Of a stretch of DNA of 64,000 nt, positions 59,991 to 64,000 are shown piece by piece. Source of the stretch: Mycobacterium sp. PO1 (lineage in GTDB: Bacteria; Actinomycetota; Actinomycetes; Mycobacteriales; Mycobacteriaceae); assembly GCF_017312405.1 (NCBI RefSeq), contig NZ_BLTG01000015.1:1-64000 (forward strand), in the 5' to 3' direction. The notes under the pieces were generated by a model. That model did not search any database and was not told the DNA's origin. It saw nothing but the letters and a program-made list of their open reading frames with translations. Each line of letters starts with the position of its first letter. Within the stretch, counting starts at the first letter, position 1. The translations under genes were made by a program, and so were the position numbers.

Positions 59991-60645
59991 AATGAAGGAG
60001 CCCCGTTCGCTACTGGACCTCTCCACGGTGATGCCGGTCATCTCGCTGGCCGACGCCGCTGATGCGGTACCGGTCGCCCGTGCCATCGAACGGTCAGCGG
60101 TACCGCTGATCCTGGTCTCCCTGGACAACCCTGTCGGCTATGCAGCCATCGAGCGGATCGCCGCAGAGACACCGGAGATCATCGTCGGCGCAGCCGCGGT
60201 CACCGATCTGGATCAGCCTGCCCGGGCGCGCGACGCAGGTGCCGAATTCCTGGTCGCCGGTGTCGGGCACGCGCCGATGCGCGACGCGATGCGAGCCACG
60301 GAACTGCCGCACCTGCCGGGCGTCTCCAACGCCCTGCAGGCCATGGAATTGCTCGACGACGGCTACACCGACATGGTGTTGAACTCGGCCGGCGCCGCCG
60401 GGGGGATTCGCCAGCTCAAGACATTGGCCGCCTTCGCGCCGGCCGCGCGGTTCTGTGCGGCCGACGGGATCAGCCCCGGTGATCTGCCTCGCTATCTCAG
60501 CTCACCCAACGTGGGATGCGTTGCCGCGGCCTGGGTGGCCCCCGTCGACGCCGTCCGGCGGCGGGACTGGGACCGAATCCAGCGGTTGGCCGAGGTTGCC
60601 CTGAAATTGTCTACGCCGACAGTCACCACCGTCCGCGCCCTGTGA
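59971..60645 (+). CDS. KDPG/KHG-aldolase-like protein lacking the catalytic lysine
   Basis: The 224-aa protein has the TIM-barrel layout of 2-keto-3-deoxy-6-phosphogluconate aldolases (MPVISLADAADAVPVARAIE, IVGAAAVTDLDQPARARDAGAEF, LPGVSNALQAMELLDDGY, YLSSPNVGCVAAAWV). Catalytic parts are lost: the Schiff-base lysine strand (usually KxFPA) reads DMVLNSAGAAGG at 134-145, and the Glu strand (EVTLRT) reads LILVSLDN at 46-53. It may be a sensor or altered enzyme. ATG 59971 arises at a duplication junction; ATG 59992 is an alternative start. It is coupled to the MFS gene. Confidence 0.7.
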   Translation: MSTTLRQMKEPRSLLDLSTVMPVISLADAADAVPVARAIERSAVPLILVSLDNPVGYAAIERIAAETPEIIVGAAAVTDLDQPARARDAGAEFLVAGVGHAPMRDAMRATELPHLPGVSNALQAMELLDDGYTDMVLNSAGAAGGIRQLKTLAAFAPAARFCAADGISPGDLPRYLSSPNVGCVAAAWVAPVDAVRRRDWDRIQRLAEVALKLSTPTVTTVRAL

Positions 60646-61862
60646 CCGCGACACTCGACCGGCCTGCGGGCTCCCTGTCGGTCGTCGCCCCCGACCCGGT
60701 GGTGCGCTGGCTGGCCGTCGTCGCACTGGCTCTGGGTGGATTCGGCATCGGCACCACCGAATTCGTGTCGATGGGCCTGCTGCCGGACATCGCCACGGGG
60801 TTGGGCGTCTCCGAACCCGTAGCCGGGCATGTGATCTCGGCGTACGCGCTCGGCGTGGTCGTTGGTGCACCGCTGATTGCGGCCCTGACCGCACGGATGC
60901 CGCGCCGCACGCTCCTGCTCGCGTTGATGGCGGTGTTCACGCTGGGCAACCTCGCCAGCGTCTTCGCACCCTCCTATGGCACTCTCATCGCCGCCCGTTT
61001 CCTCGCCGGACTTCCGCACGGTGCCTATTTCGGGGTCGCCGCACTGGTGGCTGCCCACCTGATGGGCCCCCAGAACCGAGCCAAAGCAGTCGCGCATGTG
61101 ATGTCGGGTTTGACGATCGCGACCGTGCTCGGCGTGCCCACCGCGTCCTGGCTCGGCCAGGCCCTGGGCTGGCGTGCCGCGTTCGGCCTCGTCGTGGCAA
61201 TCGGCGTGGTCACGCTGACCGCGTTGTGGTGTTGGCTGCCGCGGCACCTGCACACGATGCGCTCGACCAGCCCGCTCACCGAGCTCGGCGCACTTCGGCG
61301 CCCTCAGGTGTGGCTGGCGCTGCTGGTGGGCATGATCGGCTTCGGCGGCATGTTCGCCGTGTACACCTACATCGCCACCACGATGACCGATGTGGCGGGA
61401 CTGTCCCGCACGCTGGTTCCGGTCGCGCTCATGGTGTTCGGCCTGGGCATGGTCGTCGGCAATCTCGTCGGTGGTCGGCTCGCTGACGGGTCGGTCGTCC
61501 GCGCGCTGTACCTGTCGATGAGCGCGCTCGGTACCGCACTGGCGGTGTTCGTCTTCGCCGCACACAGTCCATGGACGGCGCTGCCGGTGCTGTTCGCCGT
61601 CGGCGCCGCGGGTTCGGCCGTGGCACCGGCACTGCAGACCCGGCTCATGGATGTCGCTCACGACGCGCAGACGCTGGCCGCGGCGCTGAACCATTCGGCT
61701 CTCAACATCGGCAATGCCACGGGTGCCTGGGTGGGCGGTCTCGTGATCGCCGCCGGGCTGGGATATACCGCCCCCGCCGCGGCAGGCGCGCTGCTCGCCC
61801 TGGCCGGCCTGATGGTGCTGACGGTTTCGGTGGTGCTGCAGCGGAGGACCTCCGCGTCCTAG
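60642..61862 (+). CDS. MFS transporter (DHA1 sugar/drug efflux type)
   Basis: The 406-aa transporter has twelve membrane helices. Near helix 1 is GFGIGTTEFVSMGLLPDIA, a signature of AraJ/Cmx-type exporters, and helix 2-3 carries AALTARMPRRTLLLALM. GTG 60642 overlaps the stop of the KDPG-aldolase-like gene (GTGA), so translation is coupled. It may export a sugar acid or drug; the ROK/KDPG-like context favours the former. Confidence 0.88.
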   Translation: MTATLDRPAGSLSVVAPDPVVRWLAVVALALGGFGIGTTEFVSMGLLPDIATGLGVSEPVAGHVISAYALGVVVGAPLIAALTARMPRRTLLLALMAVFTLGNLASVFAPSYGTLIAARFLAGLPHGAYFGVAALVAAHLMGPQNRAKAVAHVMSGLTIATVLGVPTASWLGQALGWRAAFGLVVAIGVVTLTALWCWLPRHLHTMRSTSPLTELGALRRPQVWLALLVGMIGFGGMFAVYTYIATTMTDVAGLSRTLVPVALMVFGLGMVVGNLVGGRLADGSVVRALYLSMSALGTALAVFVFAAHSPWTALPVLFAVGAAGSAVAPALQTRLMDVAHDAQTLAAALNHSALNIGNATGAWVGGLVIAAGLGYTAPAAAGALLALAGLMVLTVSVVLQRRTSAS

Positions 61863-61877
61863 AGTGGTCCGCACACC

Positions 61878-62609
61878 ATGACCCTCACTGTCGACGAGAT
61901 CCAGGTCGCCGACGCACCAGACGCCTGGGCGCGAGCGGGCTTCACCGTCGATTCCGCCGGTGACGCCGTACCGTGCTGCCGAGTCGGCGGCGTCCGTATC
62001 CGACTGGTCGGCCCGCACCACGGCAGCGGAATCGTCGGCTGGTCGTTGGGCGGGCTGCCTGCCGGGTTCTCCGGCGAGCTCGACGGCATCGTCACTGTGC
62101 GCTCGGACGGCTGTGCGGCGGCGGCAAGCACGTCAACGGATGTCAGCTCAGCGGCGCTGGCGGACGTCAACCCGGCGGCGGCAAGCACGCCCACGCACGC
62201 CCCTCGGGCGGCGCCTGCCGAGCATCCCAACGGTGTCATCGCGATCGACCATGTCGTGCTCCTGTCACCGGACCCCGATCGCACCGTGGCGGCCATGGCG
62301 GCGTTCGGCGAACGCCCTCGCCGGGAGCGCCGCGGAGAACTCGGCGGTCAGCCGATCCGGCAGATCTTCTTTCGGCTCGGTGAGGTGATCGTCGAGGTCG
62401 TCGGCGCACCAGCTGCTGCCGGCGACGGCCCATCGACACTCTGGGGCATCACCTATGTCACCGCGGACATCGACGCCACCGCTGAGTTCTTCGGCGAGCA
62501 CACCGCCGCGGTGAAGCCCGCGGTGCAACCGGGGCGGCGGATCACCACGGTGCGGCACCGCGAACTCGACATCTCGGTCCGCACGGCGATGATCTCGGCG
62601 AGGCACTGA
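61878..62609 (+). CDS. VOC/glyoxalase-like domain protein
   Basis: The 243-aa protein has two vicinal-oxygen-chelate-like modules: residues 1-75 (TLTVDEIQVADAPDAWARAGF) and 120-243 (VIAIDHVVLLSPDPDRTVAAM, FRLGEVIVEVVG, WGITYVTADIDAT). They are linked by a Ser/Ala/Thr-rich segment containing a repeated AAAST motif. Metal ligands are not clearly conserved, so catalysis is uncertain. It follows the MFS gene by 15 bp and may be co-transcribed. Confidence 0.75.
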   Translation: MTLTVDEIQVADAPDAWARAGFTVDSAGDAVPCCRVGGVRIRLVGPHHGSGIVGWSLGGLPAGFSGELDGIVTVRSDGCAAAASTSTDVSSAALADVNPAAASTPTHAPRAAPAEHPNGVIAIDHVVLLSPDPDRTVAAMAAFGERPRRERRGELGGQPIRQIFFRLGEVIVEVVGAPAAAGDGPSTLWGITYVTADIDATAEFFGEHTAAVKPAVQPGRRITTVRHRELDISVRTAMISARH

Positions 62610-62711
62610 CCAGCTGCCTGCTTACGTGTCTCCATTGCGTTGAGAATGCGCTGACGGCGACATCTACTCGAACTTCGGCGCTGCTACCGCAGTCCCAACG
62701 CTGGGGTCGCC

Positions 62712-62717
62712 TATTCT
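62712..62717 (+). promoter_or_regulatory. -10 box (TATTCT) of rnhA
   Basis: TATTCT ends 6 nt before ATG 62724 and predicts a leaderless transcript. Confidence 0.4.
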
Positions 62718-62723
62718 CGGCGC

Positions 62724-63200
62724 ATGCCTGCCCCCGCCGATGACGACGTCGTGGTCATTCACACCGACGGCGGGTGCCGCCCCAATCCCGGCCCCGGCGG
62801 CTGGGGCGCGGTGCTGCGTCAACGCCACCACGTCCGCGAGCTGTACGGCGGCGAGCCGGCATCCACGAGCAACAACCGGATGGAATTGACCGCGCCGATC
62901 ATGGCGCTGGAGGCACTCACGAGACCCGTCGTCGTGCACCTCTACACCGACAGCACCTACGTCCGGAACGGCATCACCAAATGGGTGCTGGGCTGGCAGC
63001 GCAACGGATGGGTGACCGCGTCGAAGCAACCGGTCAAGAACGTCGACCTCTGGCAGCGCCTTCAGACGGCCTGCGCGCGACACCGCGTCGAGTGGTTCTG
63101 GGTCAAGGGACACTCAGGCGTCGACGACAATGAGTTGGCCGACGCGTTGGCCACCCGCGGCTTGCGGGAGGCGCTGGAAGGATCAGCTGTAGCCGGCTGA
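62724..63200 (+). CDS. rnhA: Ribonuclease HI
   Basis: RNase HI cuts the RNA strand of RNA-DNA hybrids. The 158-aa protein has the carboxylates Asp15 ([16 protein letters not shown]), Glu54 ([13 protein letters not shown]), Asp76 ([11 protein letters not shown]) and the final Asp in [10 protein letters not shown], with the handle region [20 protein letters not shown]. Full length for a type 1 enzyme. It stands alone, with a -10 box directly upstream. Confidence 0.96.
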   Translation: MPAPADDDVVVIHTDGGCRPNPGPGGWGAVLRQRHHVRELYGGEPASTSNNRMELTAPIMALEALTRPVVVHLYTDSTYVRNGITKWVLGWQRNGWVTASKQPVKNVDLWQRLQTACARHRVEWFWVKGHSGVDDNELADALATRGLREALEGSAVAG

Positions 63201-63279
63201 CCTTCGCGAGGGCCCAAACCTGCTTGGTGGTCGTGCCTGGTGGTCTTTTATGAATCGGCTATAGCAATTCGTATCAACC

Positions 63280-63308
63280 TTGACTTATATAAGCTGTGGC
63301 TGTAACTT
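63280..63308 (+). promoter_or_regulatory. Promoter and palindrome of the ArsR-SRPBCC pair
   Basis: TTGACT (63280-63285), 17 bp, and TAACTT (63303-63308) predict a start at about GTG 63316, a leaderless mRNA. The palindrome CTTATATAAG (63284-63293) overlaps the -35 and is a candidate autoregulatory operator. Confidence 0.6.
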
Positions 63309-63315
63309 CTGGTCC

Positions 63316-63678
63316 GTGCACGCGTTCGACGTCCTGGGCGACCCGGTGCGGCGGCGGATTCTGGAATTACTCGTCGATGGTGAGCAGTCGGCCGGTGCCA
63401 TCACCGAGACGATTCGAGGCGAGTTCGACATCAGCCAGCCGGCTGTCTCTCAGCATCTGAAGGTGCTGCGGGACAACGGTTTCACTACGGTACGGCCCGA
63501 GGGGCAGCGGCGACTGTATGCCGTCGATCCATCGGCGCTGCAGCACGTCGATGAATGGTTGAACCGCTTCCGCAGGTTCTGGGCGCCCCGGCTGGACGCC
63601 CTGGATACCGAGGTCGCCCGCGGCAAGCGGCAGCGACGCATGGGTGAGCACATCAACGATCAAGGGAGACAGGACTGA
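63316..63678 (+). CDS. ArsR-family winged-helix regulator
   Basis: The 120-aa regulator has the ArsR core: HAFDVLGDPVRRRILELLVDG, then ISQPAVSQHLKVLRDNGF (recognition helix) and the wing TVRPEGQRRLYAVDP. No cysteine metal site is visible, so it probably senses something else or acts constitutively. GTG 63316 is fixed by the promoter 7 nt upstream. Its stop overlaps the next gene by TGATG; such ArsR-SRPBCC pairs are common. Confidence 0.9.
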   Translation: MHAFDVLGDPVRRRILELLVDGEQSAGAITETIRGEFDISQPAVSQHLKVLRDNGFTTVRPEGQRRLYAVDPSALQHVDEWLNRFRRFWAPRLDALDTEVARGKRQRRMGEHINDQGRQD

Positions 63679-64000
63679 TGGACGTCAACCACCACGTCAA
63701 CGCGGTGCAGCGTACGGTCGGCAGCCGGACCCTCGATGCCGGCGAGGCCCACGTCGTCACGCTGAGCCGCAGCTACTCCACCGACGCGGCCGACCTCTGG
63801 GATGCGTGCACCAACGCCGAAAGACTGCCGAGATGGTTTGCGCCGGTTCACGGTGACCTGAGCCTGGGAGGGAAGTACCAAGTCGAGGGCAATGCCTCCG
63901 GCACGATCCTCACCTGCGACCCGCCGCGCACCTTCACCGCCACATGGGAGTTCGGCGGCGGCGTCAGCTGGATCGAGTTGCGGATCGTCGAGGAGGGCCC
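63678..64000 (+). CDS. SRPBCC/AHSA1-family protein, N-terminal part (3' end outside window)
   Basis: The frame is open to the window end (107 codons). The start MDVNHHVNAVQRTVG leads to RSYSTDAADLWDACTNAERLPRWFAPVHGDL and GGKYQVEGNASGTILTCDPPRTFTATWEF, the START-like AHSA1 fold that binds hydrophobic ligands. It is translationally coupled to the ArsR gene (ATG within TGATG). Function unknown beyond the pair with its regulator. Confidence 0.88.
   Translation, partial: MDVNHHVNAVQRTVGSRTLDAGEAHVVTLSRSYSTDAADLWDACTNAERLPRWFAPVHGDLSLGGKYQVEGNASGTILTCDPPRTFTATWEFGGGVSWIELRIVEEG

Overview
The window comes from a mycobacterium, most likely a rapid-growing Mycolicibacterium. The DNA is GC-rich. It carries MspA-type outer-membrane porins, MprA/MprB/PepD, the GlpR/Glp division pair and many leaderless GTG/ATG starts. 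From about 4.3 to 58.7 kb the gene order follows, from memory, the M. tuberculosis block Rv0996-Rv0940c. No rRNA, CRISPR array, prophage or insertion sequence was seen.

Layout. 1-4.2 kb is accessory: the 3' end of a large Ig-like repeat protein, an unrecognised 444-aa protein, and a two-gene DNA-repair pair (4Fe-4S uracil-DNA glycosylase plus an OGG-fold protein). tRNA-Ala(CGC) follows. 4.3-8.6 kb (minus) is galU-glp-acetyltransferase-glpR. 8.6-10.4 kb (plus) holds 5-formyl-THF cyclo-ligase, a CIRCE operator with the Ruc-like chaperone, and a SAF-domain protein. 10.5-19.3 kb holds mscL, three tandem MspA porins, moaB2-pepD, mprB-mprA and rpmF. 19.4-20.1 kb has two small secreted proteins. 20.5-29.0 kb is a translationally coupled acyl-CoA operon (AtuA-like, fadE13, accD2, accA2, fadE12, echA7) resembling the Pseudomonas acyclic-terpene (atu) pathway.

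29-38 kb has a DUF1707 protein, a VWA/MoxR pair, purN-purH and two membrane proteins. 38.4-41.5 kb has an F420/flavin LLM oxidoreductase and a thiolase, both behind KstR-like operators. 41.8-45.9 kb is sucC-sucD and an M23 peptidase. 46-51 kb is uvrD1, chorismate mutase and an acyltransferase-3/SGNH enzyme. 51-58.7 kb has a succinate-semialdehyde dehydrogenase, pgi, two SDRs, an Fpg-family glycosylase, a holin-like protein and a second LLM gene with a perfect KstR palindrome. 58.7-64 kb is accessory: a ROK regulator divergent from a KDPG-aldolase-like protein plus MFS exporter, a VOC protein, RNase HI, and an ArsR/SRPBCC pair cut by the window edge.

The most notable signals outside the genes are these. 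(1) A 30-codon leaderless leader peptide with Phe-Phe-Tyr-Gly-Tyr codons lies before a strong terminator upstream of chorismate mutase, apparently a transcription attenuator. (2) A 71-bp MIRU-like insertion splits the accD2/accA2 ATGA overlap and makes a 24-codon ORF coupled to both genes. (3) The porins differ at the pore-constriction residues, and a remnant of a fourth porin start is present. (4) A KDPG-aldolase-like protein lacks the Schiff-base lysine and sits in a divergon with a ROK regulator. (5) Tandem repeats recur that are seeded from the 3' ends of genes. Functions rest on motif reading and recalled family knowledge; no database search or folding was run.
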